A stretch of 64,000 nucleotides of DNA from Lentzea fradiae (lineage in GTDB: Bacteria > Actinomycetota > Actinomycetes > Mycobacteriales > Pseudonocardiaceae). A program made the translations under genes and the position numbers. Position 1 is the stretch's first letter. Each line of letters starts with the position of its first letter. The stretch lies in the NCBI RefSeq assembly GCF_900100955.1, contig NZ_FNCC01000001.1:372001-436000 (forward strand), in the 5' to 3' direction. Below are positions 43,274-52,542 of this stretch, piece after piece. The notes beneath the pieces were generated by a model that made no database searches, was not told where the DNA came from, and saw nothing but the letters and a program-made list of their open reading frames with translations.

Positions 43274-43302
43274 TTGACCGGTCCGCGCGGCGCTCCTAGT
43301 TT
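43274..43302 (+). promoter_or_regulatory. Promoter of the sugar ABC operon
   Basis: TTGACC (43274-43279) and TAGTTT (43297-43302) are separated by 17 bases, a near-ideal vegetative promoter about 60 bases before the leader ORF. The ROK protein encoded at the end of the operon is the likely repressor, although no clear operator palindrome is visible here. Confidence 0.65.
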
Positions 43303-43361
43303 CGGTGGTGTCAAGCGCAACTTCCTTCCGGCACAACGGTTGCCGGGATCCGGAGGACTCA

Positions 43362-43412
43362 ATGGTGAGCTCGCGCGCGCTCGTTCGGCCGTGGACGGGA
43401 GAGGCCGCGTGA
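43362..43412 (+). CDS. 16-codon leader peptide coupled to the ABC ATPase
   Basis: ATG 43362 is preceded by the best ribosome site of the region (GGAGG, five bases away) and opens a frame encoding MVSSRALVRPWTGEAA. Its TGA overlaps the GTG of the ATPase gene (GTGA). The ATPase GTG also has GGAGAGG upstream, inside this frame. Ribosomes ending here could restart on the ATPase. No run of special codons is present, so classic attenuation is unlikely; simple translational coupling fits better. Confidence 0.5.
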   Translation: MVSSRALVRPWTGEAA

Positions 43413-44917
43413 CGGCCCCGGCACTGCTGTCGGTGCGAGGGGTGGTGAAGCGCTTTCCCGGTGTGACGGCGCTGGGCGGCGTGGACTTCGACGTCCGCGC
43501 GGGAGAGGTGCACTGCCTGCTCGGCCAGAACGGTGCGGGCAAGTCGACGCTGATCAAGGTGCTGTCCGGCGCGCACCGCCCGGACGAGGGCGAGATCCGC
43601 TGGCGGGGCGAGGTCGTGTCGTTCAGCGGCCCGACCGCCGCGATGCGCAGCGGGGTCGCCGCGATCTACCAGGAGCTGGACCTCGTGGCGGGGTTGTCCG
43701 TGGCGGACAACGTGTTCCTCGGCCACGAGCTGTCCACCGCGGGCTTCACGCACCGGTCGGAGGCGCGGCGCCGCACGCGTGCGCTCCTCGACCGGCTGGG
43801 GCACCCGGACATCTCGCCGGACCGCGACGTCGGCCGGTTGTCGGTGGCGCACCAGCAGATCGTCAGCATGGCGCGGGCGCTGTCGCTGGACGGGCAGCTG
43901 CTGATCATGGACGAGCCCTCGGCCGTGCTGGACCCGGACGAGGTGCGCGTGCTGTTCGGGATCATCAGGGAGCTGACCGCCCAGGGGGTGGCGGTCGTCT
44001 ACATCTCGCACCGGCTGGCGGAGATCAGGGAGATCGGCGACCGGGTCACGGTCCTCAAGGACGGCCGCACCGTCGCGACGGGACTCGACGCCCGCGAGGT
44101 CCGCACGCCCGAGCTGATCGGGATGATGACCGGCCGGGTGCTGGAGAACGTGTTCCCGCAACGGAAACCGGTCGACCCGGCCGCGCCGGAGGTGCTGTGC
44201 GTGCGCGGCCTGACCGACGGCGACCGCTTCGCCGAGGTCGACCTGACCGTCCACGCGGGAGAGGTCGTCGGGCTGGCGGGGCTCGTCGGGTCCGGCCGGT
44301 CGGAGATCCTGGAGACGATCTACGGCGCGCGGAAGTCGGCGGGCGGGACCGTCGAGGTGGACGGCAGGAGGCTGCGCAGGGGCAGTGTCGGCGCGGCGGT
44401 CCGCGCGGGCATGGGGTTGTGCCCCGAGGAGCGCAAGAGCCAGGGCCTGCTGCTCGACCAGGCCGTGTACCGCAACATCACCGTCTCCTCGCTGTCCGCG
44501 TTCGCCAGCTTCGGCTTCCTGGACGACCGCGCCGAACGCGACAGGGCCAGAGGGCTCACCGAGGCGCTGGACGTCCGTCCGGCTGGTGTCGAACGGGTGG
44601 TGCGCGGGCTGTCAGGAGGCAACCAGCAGAAGGTCGTGCTCGCGCGGTGGCTGCTGCGCGAGTGCCGGGTGCTGCTGCTGGACGAACCGACGCGCGGTGT
44701 GGACGTGGGCGCGCGCAGCGAGATCTACGAGCTGGTCCGCGAGCTGGCGGACTCCGGCGTGGCCGTGGTGATCGTGTCGAGCGAGGTCGAGGAGGTGCTC
44801 GGTCTCGCCGACCGGGTGCTGGTGGTGCGCGAGGGCAGGGTCGTCCACGAGGGCCCCGCCGACGAGATCGACGAGTCCCGGGTCCTCGACCTGGTCATGG
44901 AAGGACACGCCGCATGA
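43409..44917 (+). CDS. Sugar ABC transporter ATPase (RbsA-type, two domains)
   Basis: A 502-residue protein with two fused ABC domains. The first has Walker A GQNGAGKS, LSVAHQQIVSMARAL as signature and LLIMDEPSAVLD as Walker B. The second has the degenerate Walker A GLVGSGRSE, signature LSGGNQQKV and LLLDEPTRGVD. This asymmetry is normal for RbsA/XylG proteins. GTG 43409 overlaps a leader ORF stop. The stop overlaps the permease start (ATGA). It energises uptake of a monosaccharide or polyol together with the next two genes. Confidence 0.92.
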   Translation: MTAPALLSVRGVVKRFPGVTALGGVDFDVRAGEVHCLLGQNGAGKSTLIKVLSGAHRPDEGEIRWRGEVVSFSGPTAAMRSGVAAIYQELDLVAGLSVADNVFLGHELSTAGFTHRSEARRRTRALLDRLGHPDISPDRDVGRLSVAHQQIVSMARALSLDGQLLIMDEPSAVLDPDEVRVLFGIIRELTAQGVAVVYISHRLAEIREIGDRVTVLKDGRTVATGLDAREVRTPELIGMMTGRVLENVFPQRKPVDPAAPEVLCVRGLTDGDRFAEVDLTVHAGEVVGLAGLVGSGRSEILETIYGARKSAGGTVEVDGRRLRRGSVGAAVRAGMGLCPEERKSQGLLLDQAVYRNITVSSLSAFASFGFLDDRAERDRARGLTEALDVRPAGVERVVRGLSGGNQQKVVLARWLLRECRVLLLDEPTRGVDVGARSEIYELVRELADSGVAVVIVSSEVEEVLGLADRVLVVREGRVVHEGPADEIDESRVLDLVMEGHAA

Positions 44918-45939
44918 GCGAGGACACCGCCGCCGCGGTGGCGAAGGAGAAGGCACCGGCCGTCAAGGAGTCCGGGCTCTCGGCGCTGCTCGGCTCCGCC
45001 GCCGGGCGCAACACGGGCCTGGTCGTCGCGCTCGTCCTGCTGTGCCTGGGCGGGGTCGTCACGGCGGGGGACAGGTTCGCCGACGTCGACAACCTGCTCA
45101 CCATCCTGCGGCTCGCGGCCGTGATCGGCGTGGTGAGCGTCGGCATGACGTTCGTGATCACCGGCGGCGGCATCGACCTGTCCGTCGGCGCGATCGTCGC
45201 GCTGTCCTCGGTGTGGGCGACAACGCTTGCCACGCAAGGACTCGCCAACGACATCCACTGGATCGTCATCGTCCTCACGGCGTTGCTCGTGGGTGGCGCG
45301 TGCGGGCTCGTGAACGGCGTGCTCATCGCGTACGGGAAAGTCGTGGCGTTCATCGCGACGCTCGCGAGCCTGGCCGCGGCCCGCGGGCTTGCCGAGATCA
45401 TCTCCAACCGCAAGACGCAGATCGTGAACGTGCCGGGCTTCACCGCGTTCTTCGACGCATCGGTGCTGGGGGTACCGGTGCTCGTGGTGATCTTCGCGGT
45501 GGTGGCGGCGGGAGGCTGGGTGCTGCTCAACCGCACCACGTTCGGCCGCCGCACGTTCGCGGTCGGGGGCAACCCCGAGGCCGCCCGGCTGGCCGGCATC
45601 GACGTGCGCCGCCACACCGTGATGCTCTACTCGCTGCTCGGCCTGTGCTGCGGCCTCGCCGCCGTCATGCTCATCGCCCGCACCACCACCGGCAGTGCGA
45701 CGCACGGCGGTCTGTACGAGCTCGACGCCATCGCCGCGGTCGTCATCGGCGGCACGCTGCTCACCGGCGGCCGCGGCACCATCGCGGGCACCGTCTTCGG
45801 CGTCCTGATCTTCACCACGCTGTCGAACGTCTTCACCCTCAACAACCTCTCCATCTCCGCCCAGGCCGTCGCGAAGGGCGCGATCATCGTGGTCGCCGTG
45901 CTCCTCCAGCAGCGCCTGGCCAGACGCAGCGGCGCTTGA
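44914..45939 (+). CDS. Sugar ABC transporter permease (RbsC-type)
   Basis: A 341-residue membrane protein with eight to ten helices. GMTFVITGGGIDLSVGAIVA and RRTFAVGGNPEAARLAGIDV are the diagnostic blocks of the RbsC/XylH family; the latter is the loop that contacts the ATPase. A 35-residue charged N-terminal extension (KEKAPAVKE) precedes the first helix. It overlaps the ATPase gene and is 43 bases before the binding-protein gene. Confidence 0.92.
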   Translation: MSEDTAAAVAKEKAPAVKESGLSALLGSAAGRNTGLVVALVLLCLGGVVTAGDRFADVDNLLTILRLAAVIGVVSVGMTFVITGGGIDLSVGAIVALSSVWATTLATQGLANDIHWIVIVLTALLVGGACGLVNGVLIAYGKVVAFIATLASLAAARGLAEIISNRKTQIVNVPGFTAFFDASVLGVPVLVVIFAVVAAGGWVLLNRTTFGRRTFAVGGNPEAARLAGIDVRRHTVMLYSLLGLCCGLAAVMLIARTTTGSATHGGLYELDAIAAVVIGGTLLTGGRGTIAGTVFGVLIFTTLSNVFTLNNLSISAQAVAKGAIIVVAVLLQQRLARRSGA

Positions 45940-45982
45940 CGCCGCCCCTCCCCACCGCTGCCACCCGAGGAGACCAGAACCC

Positions 45983-47017
45983 ATGCAGCACAAGAGACTC
46001 ACGCTTCTCGCCACCGCGCTGACCCTCGGCGTCGCGCTCACCGCGTGCACCGGCAACACCCCGCAGGACACCGGCGGCGGCAACCAGGGCGGCGGTGTGC
46101 GGGTCGCCAACGACGAGCCGGGCGAGAAGGTCGTCATCGGCTTCTCCGCCCCGGCCGCCGACCACGGCTGGATGGCCGCGATCACCAACGCCGCCAAGGC
46201 GGAGGCCGGCAAGTACTCCGACGTGGAGCTGCGCGTCGTCGAGGGCACCAACGACGTCAACCTCCAGATCAGCCAGGTCGAGACGTTCATCAACGACAAG
46301 GTGGACGCGATCGTCCTGCTGCCGTTCGACGGCGCGGCGCTCACCCCGGTGGCGCTCAAGGCCATGAAGGCCGGCATCACCGTGATCAACGTCGACCGCG
46401 AGTTCGACAGCCCGTTCGCGGCGCGGTCCACGGTGCTGGGCGACAACTACGGCATGGGCGTCTCCGCGGGCACGTACGTCTGCGAGAAGCTCAACGGCAA
46501 GTCGGACGCGGTGGTCGCGGAGATCGCGGGCATCGACTCGCTGCCGCTCACGCAGGACCGCAGCAAGGGCTTCGCGGACGCACTGTCGGGCTGCGGGCTG
46601 AAGGTCTCCAACCGCGTCGCCGCCGAGTTCACGGTGGAGAGCGGGGAGCGGGCGGCCGCGAACCTGCTCCAGGCAGCGCCGAAGATCGACGCGATCTGGA
46701 ACCACGACGACGACCAGGGCGTCGGCGTCGCGGCGGCGGTCAAGAACTCCGGCCGCGGCGAGTTCTTCATGGTCGGCGGTGCCGGTTCGGCCAACGTGAT
46801 GCGGGAGATCCAGGCCGACAACGGACCGCACAAGGCGACCGTCATCTACCCGTCCACCCAGGGTGCCGACGGCATCCGGCTCGCCCGGCTCGCCGTGCAG
46901 AACAAGAGCCTCGGCGACCTCGTCGAGGTGGAGGTCCCGCGGCAGGTCCAGCTGTACGCCCCGGTCGTCACCAAGGACAACGTCGACCGCTACCTGCCCA
47001 CCGCCTTCGAGTCCTAG
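45983..47017 (+). CDS. Sugar ABC transporter substrate-binding lipoprotein
   Basis: A 344-residue periplasmic-binding-type protein of the RbsB cluster. The lipobox LTAC places the lipidated Cys at residue 22. Mature blocks are VVIGFSAPAADHGWMAAITN, VDAIVLLPFDGAALTPVALK and ITVINVDREFDS, typical of ribose/xylose/inositol-type binding proteins. A Gly-rich linker follows the Cys. The Trp and Asp residues of the pocket fit a sugar or cyclitol but do not specify it. Confidence 0.92.
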   Translation: MQHKRLTLLATALTLGVALTACTGNTPQDTGGGNQGGGVRVANDEPGEKVVIGFSAPAADHGWMAAITNAAKAEAGKYSDVELRVVEGTNDVNLQISQVETFINDKVDAIVLLPFDGAALTPVALKAMKAGITVINVDREFDSPFAARSTVLGDNYGMGVSAGTYVCEKLNGKSDAVVAEIAGIDSLPLTQDRSKGFADALSGCGLKVSNRVAAEFTVESGERAAANLLQAAPKIDAIWNHDDDQGVGVAAAVKNSGRGEFFMVGGAGSANVMREIQADNGPHKATVIYPSTQGADGIRLARLAVQNKSLGDLVEVEVPRQVQLYAPVVTKDNVDRYLPTAFES

Positions 47018-47028
47018 GAGAACGGCTC

Positions 47029-48186
47029 GTGACTGAACTCGGCATCGCGATGATCGGCCACGCCTTCATGGGAGCGGCGCACTCCCAGGCGTGGCGGGTC
47101 GCGCCGCGCTTCTTCGACCTGCCGCTGCGGCCGGTGATGTCCGTGCTGGCCGGCCGGGACGCCGGCCGGGCAGCGGCCGCCGCCGACCGGCTGGGCTGGG
47201 CGGAGGCCGTGACGGACTGGAGGTCCGTGCTGGAACGCGACGACGTGCACGTCGTGGACATCTGCACGCCGGGCGACACGCACGCGGAGATCGCGATCGC
47301 CGCCCTCGACGCGGGCAAGCACGTGCTGTGCGAGAAGCCGATGGCCAACACGGTCGCCGAGGCGGTCGCGATGGCCGAGGCCGCAGAACGGGCCGCGGCG
47401 CGCGGGGTGCGCGCGATGGTCGGGTTCAGCTACCGGCGGGTCCCCGCCCTCGGCCTGGCCCGCGACCTCGTCGCGCGGGGCAGGCTCGGGCGGATCCACC
47501 ACGTGCGGGCCCAGTACCTGCAGGACTGGATCGTGGACCCGGCCGCGCCGCTGTCGTGGCGCCTCGACAAGGCCAAGGCCGGTTCCGGCGCGCTCGGTGA
47601 CATCGGCGCGCACATCGTGGACGCCACCCAGTTCATCCTCGGCGACACGATCCGCGAGGTCGTCGGCACGATGGAGACGTTCGTGACCGAGCGTCCCCTG
47701 GCGACCGAGCACTCCGGCCTGTCCGGCACCGCCTCCGACGAGACGGGACCGGTCACGGTCGACGACGCCGCGCTGTTCCTGGCGCGGTTCGCGGGCGGCG
47801 CGCTCGGCTCGTTCGAGGCCACCCGGTTCGCCAACGGCCGCAAGAACGCGCTGCGCATCGAGGTGAACGGCTCGGCGGGCAGCCTGGCGTTCGACTTCGA
47901 GGACATGAACGTGCTCCAGTTCTTCGACGGCACCGAGGACTCGGCGGTCGCCGGGTTCCGCCGGATCGTCGTCACGGAGCCGGAGCACCCGTACGTCGGC
48001 TCCTGGTGGCCCGCCGGGCACGGGCTCGGCTACGAGCACGCGTTCACCCACCAGGTGGTCGACTTCGTGCGGGCCGTCGCCGAGGGCACCGACCCGGCAC
48101 CGACGTTCGCCGACGGGCTGCGGGTGCAGCGCGTCCTCGCCGCCGTCGAGGACAGCGCCGCCTCCGGCACGTGGCACCAGGTTTGA
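47029..48186 (+). CDS. Gfo/Idh/MocA-family dehydrogenase
   Basis: A 385-residue NAD(P)-dependent sugar or cyclitol dehydrogenase. [18 protein letters not shown] is the Rossmann start, [17 protein letters not shown] follows, and [12 protein letters not shown] holds the EKP motif with the catalytic-region Lys. [14 protein letters not shown] contains the His/Asp of the active site. AGGAG lies upstream of GTG 47029. Placed between transporter and isomerase genes, it would oxidise the imported sugar, as in inositol or rare-sugar pathways. Confidence 0.9.
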   Translation: MTELGIAMIGHAFMGAAHSQAWRVAPRFFDLPLRPVMSVLAGRDAGRAAAAADRLGWAEAVTDWRSVLERDDVHVVDICTPGDTHAEIAIAALDAGKHVLCEKPMANTVAEAVAMAEAAERAAARGVRAMVGFSYRRVPALGLARDLVARGRLGRIHHVRAQYLQDWIVDPAAPLSWRLDKAKAGSGALGDIGAHIVDATQFILGDTIREVVGTMETFVTERPLATEHSGLSGTASDETGPVTVDDAALFLARFAGGALGSFEATRFANGRKNALRIEVNGSAGSLAFDFEDMNVLQFFDGTEDSAVAGFRRIVVTEPEHPYVGSWWPAGHGLGYEHAFTHQVVDFVRAVAEGTDPAPTFADGLRVQRVLAAVEDSAASGTWHQV

Positions 48187-48200
48187 GGAGGAGAGCGAGA

Positions 48201-49208
48201 ATGGCACGCCCGATCACGTTGTTCACCGGCCAGTGGGCCGACCTGCCGTTCGAGGAGGTCTGCCGGCTCGCCTCCGGCTGGGGCTACGACGGCCTCGAGA
48301 TCGCCTGCTGGGGCGACCACCTCGACCCGTGGCGGGCCGCGGAGGACGACGACTACGTCGCGGACCGGCTCGCGATCCTCGCCAAGCACGACCTGAAGGT
48401 GTGGACGATCTCCAACCACCTCACCGGCCAGGCCGTGTGCGACGACCCGATCGACGAGCGGCACCAGGGCATCCTGTCCGCCCGCAACTGGGGCGACGGC
48501 GACCCGGAGGGCGTCCGCCAGCGGGCGGCCGAGGAGATGAAGATGACCGCGCGGGCCGCCGCCCGGCTCGGCGTCAAGACCGTCGTCGGCTTCACCGGCT
48601 CGTCGATCTGGAAGACCGTCGCGATGTTCCCGCCCGCGCCGCAGTCGATGATCGACGCGGGCTACCAGGACTTCGCCGACCGCTGGAACCCGATCCTGGA
48701 CGTGTTCGACGAGGTCGGCGTCCGGTTCGCGCACGAGGTCCACCCGTCCGAGATCGCCTACGACTACTGGACGACCGTGCGCGCGCTGGAGGCCATCGGT
48801 CACCGGCCCGCGTTCGGCCTGAACTGGGACCCGTCGCACTTCGTCTGGCAGGACCTCGACCCGGTCGGGTTCCTGTGGGACTTCCGCGACCGGATCTACC
48901 ACGTCGACTGCAAGGACGCCCGCCGCCAGGTCGGCAACGGCCGCAACGGCCGGATGGGCTCGCACCTGCCGTGGGCGGACCCGCGGCGCGGCTGGGACTT
49001 CGTCTCCACCGGGCGCGGCGACGTGCCGTGGGAGCAGTCGTTCCGGATGCTCAACACCATCGGCTACACCGGGCCGATCAGCGTCGAGTGGGAGGACGCG
49101 GGCATGGACCGGCTGGTGGGCGCACCGGAGGCGCTCGAGTTCATCCGCCGCAACGCCTTCGACCCGCCGTCGGCGGCGTTCGACGCGGCGTTCAGCTCCG
49201 GCGGGTGA
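48201..49208 (+). CDS. Sugar phosphate isomerase/epimerase (AP-endonuclease-2 fold)
   Basis: A 335-residue TIM-barrel protein of the IolE/IolI/xylose-isomerase-like family. Metal-site blocks are [33 protein letters not shown] and [11 protein letters not shown], each giving an acidic or His ligand. GGAGGAGAG precedes ATG 48201. It probably acts on the keto product of the preceding dehydrogenase. The pair is common in cyclitol and rare-sugar catabolic operons. Confidence 0.88.
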   Translation: MARPITLFTGQWADLPFEEVCRLASGWGYDGLEIACWGDHLDPWRAAEDDDYVADRLAILAKHDLKVWTISNHLTGQAVCDDPIDERHQGILSARNWGDGDPEGVRQRAAEEMKMTARAAARLGVKTVVGFTGSSIWKTVAMFPPAPQSMIDAGYQDFADRWNPILDVFDEVGVRFAHEVHPSEIAYDYWTTVRALEAIGHRPAFGLNWDPSHFVWQDLDPVGFLWDFRDRIYHVDCKDARRQVGNGRNGRMGSHLPWADPRRGWDFVSTGRGDVPWEQSFRMLNTIGYTGPISVEWEDAGMDRLVGAPEALEFIRRNAFDPPSAAFDAAFSSGG

Positions 49209-49276
49209 CCCGGCGTCCGGCGGCCGGCCACCGCCGACCGCCGCGGCACCGGCGCACCCGATGGGACAATTGATCG

Positions 49277-50506
49277 ATGGAGAGCACCTTGGGTGTCGAG
49301 ACGGGCTCGCCGGCCGCCGTGCTGCGCCTGCTGATGGACGGCGCCCCGCGCACCAGGGCCGAGATCGTGGCGGCGACCGGTCTCGCCCGGTCGACGGTGC
49401 GCGCCCGGCTCGACCTGCTCGTGGCCGCCGGGCTGGTGACCGGCAGCGGCACGGGGGAGTCGACGGGCGGGCGCCCGGCGGGACGGTTCGCGTTCCACCC
49501 CGGCGCGCACCTCGTGCTGGCGGCCGAGGTGGGCGCCACCCACGCGACCGTCGCCGTCTCCGACCTCGCGTGCACGCTGCTCGCCGTCGAACAGGTGGAC
49601 CTCGACGTGGCCGACGGCCCGCGGGTGATCCTGCCGCTGCTCGTCGCGACGTGGCGCGAGCTGCTGCGGACCGTGCCCCCCGCCGAGGTGGTCGGCGTGG
49701 GCATCGGCCTGCCGGGACCGGTCGAGCACTCCACCGGCAGGCCGAACAACCCGCCGATCATGCCGGGCTGGGACGGCTTCGACGTGCCGGCCGCGATCGG
49801 CGCGGAGTTCGGCGTGCCGGTGCTCGTCGACAACGAGGTCAACCTGATGGCCCTGGGCGAGCACACCGCCTCGCACCCGGACGTGTCGCACATGATCGTC
49901 GTGAAGGCCGCCACCGGCATCGGCGCGGGCCTGATCAGCAACGGCGTCCTGCACCGCGGCGCCGCGGGCGCGGCGGGCGACCTCGGGCACATTCGGGTGC
50001 CGCAGGGCGGCGAGGTGCTGTGCCGGTGCGGCAACACCGAGTGCCTGGAGGCGGTCGCCGCCGGTCCCGCCTTGGCCGCGAGGCTGCGCGAACTCGGCCA
50101 CCCCGCGCACTCGACGGCCGACGTCGTGAACCTGGTCCGCGCGGGCAACCTGGAGGCGGGCCGCGTCGTGCGGCAGGCGGGCCGCGACATCGGCGAGGTG
50201 CTCGCCGGGTGCGTGAGCATGTTCAACCCGTCGCTCGTGGTCATCGGCGGCCTGCTCGCGGAGGCGGGCGAGATGTTGCTGGCGGGCGTCCGCGAGTCGA
50301 TCTACCGCCGCTCGCTGCCGCTCGCCACCGAGAACCTGCGGATCGTCGCGTCGAGCGCGGGCGAGACAGCCGGTGCGCTGGGCGCGGCGGCGATGGTGGT
50401 GCGGCACGTGCTGTCGCCGGAGGTCCTCGACGCCCGGCTGGGCGAGGTGGCCGCCTCCGCCGAGGTGACCGCTGCCGAGGTGCGGCTGCCCTCGCACGCC
50501 ACCTGA
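49277..50506 (+). CDS. ROK-family transcriptional repressor
   Basis: A 409-residue ROK protein with an N-terminal winged helix (PAAVLRLLMDGAPRTRAEIV then GLARSTVRARLDLLV), so it is a regulator rather than a kinase. The ROK domain shows VVGVGIGLPGPVEH, GDLGHIRV and the zinc site LCRCGNTECLEAVA. It ends the transporter operon and should repress it until a sugar binds. It starts 68 bases after the isomerase gene and may have its own promoter. Confidence 0.9.
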   Translation: MESTLGVETGSPAAVLRLLMDGAPRTRAEIVAATGLARSTVRARLDLLVAAGLVTGSGTGESTGGRPAGRFAFHPGAHLVLAAEVGATHATVAVSDLACTLLAVEQVDLDVADGPRVILPLLVATWRELLRTVPPAEVVGVGIGLPGPVEHSTGRPNNPPIMPGWDGFDVPAAIGAEFGVPVLVDNEVNLMALGEHTASHPDVSHMIVVKAATGIGAGLISNGVLHRGAAGAAGDLGHIRVPQGGEVLCRCGNTECLEAVAAGPALAARLRELGHPAHSTADVVNLVRAGNLEAGRVVRQAGRDIGEVLAGCVSMFNPSLVVIGGLLAEAGEMLLAGVRESIYRRSLPLATENLRIVASSAGETAGALGAAAMVVRHVLSPEVLDARLGEVAASAEVTAAEVRLPSHAT

Positions 50507-50644
50507 GCCGTTCTTCTCCTGAGTGCTTCTCCTCCTGGGGCCTTCGCTGGTGCGGAGGCCCTTTTGGTGTGCCCGGATGGGCGAGTAATGACGGCCGTCG
50601 TACCTAAGGCACGTGGAATCTGGCAACCAAGTGCGGACTTTTGA

Positions 50645-50674
50645 TTGACACCTGCCATAAGTACCGCCTACGGT
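50645..50674 (+). promoter_or_regulatory. Consensus promoter, TTGACA-N18-TACGGT, leaderless
   Basis: TTGACA (50645-50650) and TACGGT (50669-50674) are 18 bases apart, and the -10 ends six bases before ATG 50681. The near-perfect -35 in GC-rich DNA and missing ribosome site make a leaderless transcript very likely. Confidence 0.72.
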
Positions 50675-50680
50675 CACCCC

Positions 50681-50968
50681 ATGACTGTGACCCGCGTAAC
50701 AGCAGGGGCGACCGCACGCCCCGTTGTGCGGATGGGCGCGCAGGAGCCGACGCCGGCCACCCGGCAGCTGCTGCGGCTCATGTGCACCGGTGCCACCGAC
50801 CGGGCGATCGCCCGCGAGCTCGACGTCAGCCTGCGCACCCTCAACCGGCGCATCGCGCGCCTGCAGTCGTTGCTGGGCGTGCAGTCGAGGTTCCAGCTGG
50901 GAGTGCTCGCCGCGGAGCTCCAGTGGCTCGCCATCAGGGGTGAAGGGGCCGGCGAGCAGCGCATCTGA
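50681..50968 (+). CDS. Stand-alone LuxR-type helix-turn-helix protein
   Basis: A 95-residue protein consisting almost entirely of a LuxR/GerE DNA-binding domain: TRQLLRLMCTGATDRAIARE, then SLRTLNRRIARLQSLLGVQS and RFQLGVLAAELQW. There is no receiver or ligand domain. The start is set by the promoter spacing; a longer frame reaching 50645 would place the start on the -35 box. A 30-base palindromic terminator follows. Target unknown. Confidence 0.78.
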   Translation: MTVTRVTAGATARPVVRMGAQEPTPATRQLLRLMCTGATDRAIARELDVSLRTLNRRIARLQSLLGVQSRFQLGVLAAELQWLAIRGEGAGEQRI

Positions 50969-50982
50969 GAACGCCGGGGGGT

Positions 50983-51012
50983 CGGTGGGTCGTGGCGCGC
51001 CACGACCCACCG
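50983..51012. terminator. 30-base perfect palindrome, bidirectional terminator
   Basis: CGGTGGGTCGTGGCG is followed directly by its complement, between the convergent LuxR-type and XRE-TPR genes. It would form a 15-arm hairpin on either strand. Confidence 0.75.
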
Positions 51013-51037
51013 GCGTTTCGGGCGCTCTGTCTGATGG

Positions 51038-52129
51038 CTACATCAGGTTCTCCACCGCCGTGAGGCGACGGCCTGTGCGCGCCGAGGGCATGCGAGCCGC
51101 GTACTGCCTGGCGCGGTCGAGCGCTGCCTTGGCGGCGTCCAAGGCTCCCGTGCGTGCGTAGGACTCGGCCAGCCACGACAGGTAGAGCGAGACCTCTCGG
51201 GCGTGGTCCTCGGGGTAACCCGCAATCGCTTTGGACAGCAACGGTTCCGCCTTCTCCGGCGCGCCGAGCTCGATCATGCAGCGGCCTGCCATGACGTCGA
51301 TCTCGGCTCTGTTGAGCCAGTAGACCCATTCCGGCTCTTCGGTTCCGGAGGAGCGCTGTTCGTAGGCGTCGTCCACCGCGTCCAGCGCACGGGCGGTGAC
51401 ATCTCGGTCCTTCGTCTTGGCGCCGGCCCAGGCCACCCGTTCCAGGAGCAGTGCTCGAACGACAGGTGTGGCGCCGCGGGAACCTCGGACCGCCGAGCGT
51501 GCCAGGAGCAGTGCGTCATGGGGGTCGGCCACGTTCGCCACCTGGTAGCTCAGCGATGAGAACAGCTGAGCGGCAAGGGCGTCATCAGCCGCTTCCCTGG
51601 CCGCGTCCACGCCACTCAGGTACAGCCGTTGCGCGTCCGCGTACTTGCCCGCGTCCGACGCGACCCATCCGGCGAGCTGGGCGAGCTCGCCGGTCGCGGT
51701 GAGCAGTCTTCTGCCGACTGGCTCTGTGAAAGAACCGTCACGGACCAATGCCATCGCCTCGGCGAGCTCCCGCCGGACAGCGGGGAGCAGGTCAGTGCTG
51801 CCCACCACGTCGTCAAGGTGCCTCAGTTCGACCACGCGAGCGTCAAGTGCGTCGGCCAGGGACTCTCCGACTCTGCGACCGGAACGACGTTGCGCGACCG
51901 CAGGGGAATCCGAGACGAGCCACTCGTGGGCACGGCGTACCGGGTTGCTGCCGATCGGCACGCCCAGGGCTTGCTCGTAGGCCGTCACGACCTCGGGGAG
52001 CGGGCGGCGCTTTCCGTTCTCGATCAGGCTCAGATACGGCTTGCTGTAGTGGGTGAGCTGGGACATCCGGGACAGGCTGAGTTCGGCGGCCTCACGTGCT
52101 GCCCGGAGGGCGTCGCTCAGCTCCGACAC
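51038..52129 (-). CDS. XRE-family regulator with TPR-like C-terminal domain
   Basis: A 363-residue protein. Residues about 5-60 are an XRE helix-turn-helix (LRAAREAAELSLSRMSQLTH then YSKPYLSLIENGKRRPLPEV). The rest is an all-helical TPR-type repeat region (YADAQRLYLSGVDAAREAAD, LLERVAWAGAKTKDRDVTAR, VSLYLSWLAESYARTGALDA) that senses peptides or other proteins in related regulators. GTG 52129 is used. It is divergent from a small Cys-rich gene; such divergent pairs are frequent in Pseudonocardiaceae and related genera. Confidence 0.83.
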   Translation of the reverse strand: MSELSDALRAAREAAELSLSRMSQLTHYSKPYLSLIENGKRRPLPEVVTAYEQALGVPIGSNPVRRAHEWLVSDSPAVAQRRSGRRVGESLADALDARVVELRHLDDVVGSTDLLPAVRRELAEAMALVRDGSFTEPVGRRLLTATGELAQLAGWVASDAGKYADAQRLYLSGVDAAREAADDALAAQLFSSLSYQVANVADPHDALLLARSAVRGSRGATPVVRALLLERVAWAGAKTKDRDVTARALDAVDDAYEQRSSGTEEPEWVYWLNRAEIDVMAGRCMIELGAPEKAEPLLSKAIAGYPEDHAREVSLYLSWLAESYARTGALDAAKAALDRARQYAARMPSARTGRRLTAVENLM

Positions 52130-52151
52130 GCCTATTCCCCGATCGTGTTGT

Positions 52152-52171
52152 CAACGTTTGTAAACCCGTTG
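52152..52171. promoter_or_regulatory. Inverted repeat upstream of XRE-TPR gene
   Basis: CAACG (52152-52156) and CGTTG (52167-52171) flank GTTTGTAAAC, itself a dyad. It lies just before the XRE start at 52129 and about 100 bases before the divergent small gene. Autoregulatory binding by the XRE protein is plausible but untested. Confidence 0.4.
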
Positions 52172-52272
52172 AACAGCATAAAGGCGACGGCAAGGCGCTA
52201 CAAATAAGGAGCAGTTCTCGTCCGTGTGAACCAGGCGGGACCTGTGTCTTGCAATTCGCTTGGGAGGTGGTC

Positions 52273-52542
52273 ATGTTCAAGTGGGTCGAGCTGGTACTCG
52301 AACCTCGGCGTGATTACCCGTGTCCCCGCCCAGAGCAGTGCACGTGTGTGTGGACCCAACTCACGTGGGGTTGGAAGAAAGGGGCGGATCGCACAGGATG
52401 CCCTGTACATCGCAAGGAGGCCGCTGTTGGTGAGCTGGATCGCCGTAGCGGGACCGGCAGGCCGGTGATCACGAAAGGGAGAGCAGGGGTCGGAACGGCC
52501 TCAGGCCATGGGGAAGAGCGGAGCGGAGAAGAGTCCGACTGA
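52273..52542 (+). CDS. Small Cys/His-containing protein divergent from XRE-TPR
   Basis: An 89-residue protein. The first 50 residues hold four Cys and a His spaced as CPRPEQCTC...CPVH, which could form a small zinc site. The remaining 40 residues are charged, Gly-rich and probably disordered. GGGAGG lies eight bases before ATG 52273. I do not recognise a family. Position opposite an XRE-TPR regulator suggests it is that regulator's target. Confidence 0.6.
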   Translation: MFKWVELVLEPRRDYPCPRPEQCTCVWTQLTWGWKKGADRTGCPVHRKEAAVGELDRRSGTGRPVITKGRAGVGTASGHGEERSGEESD

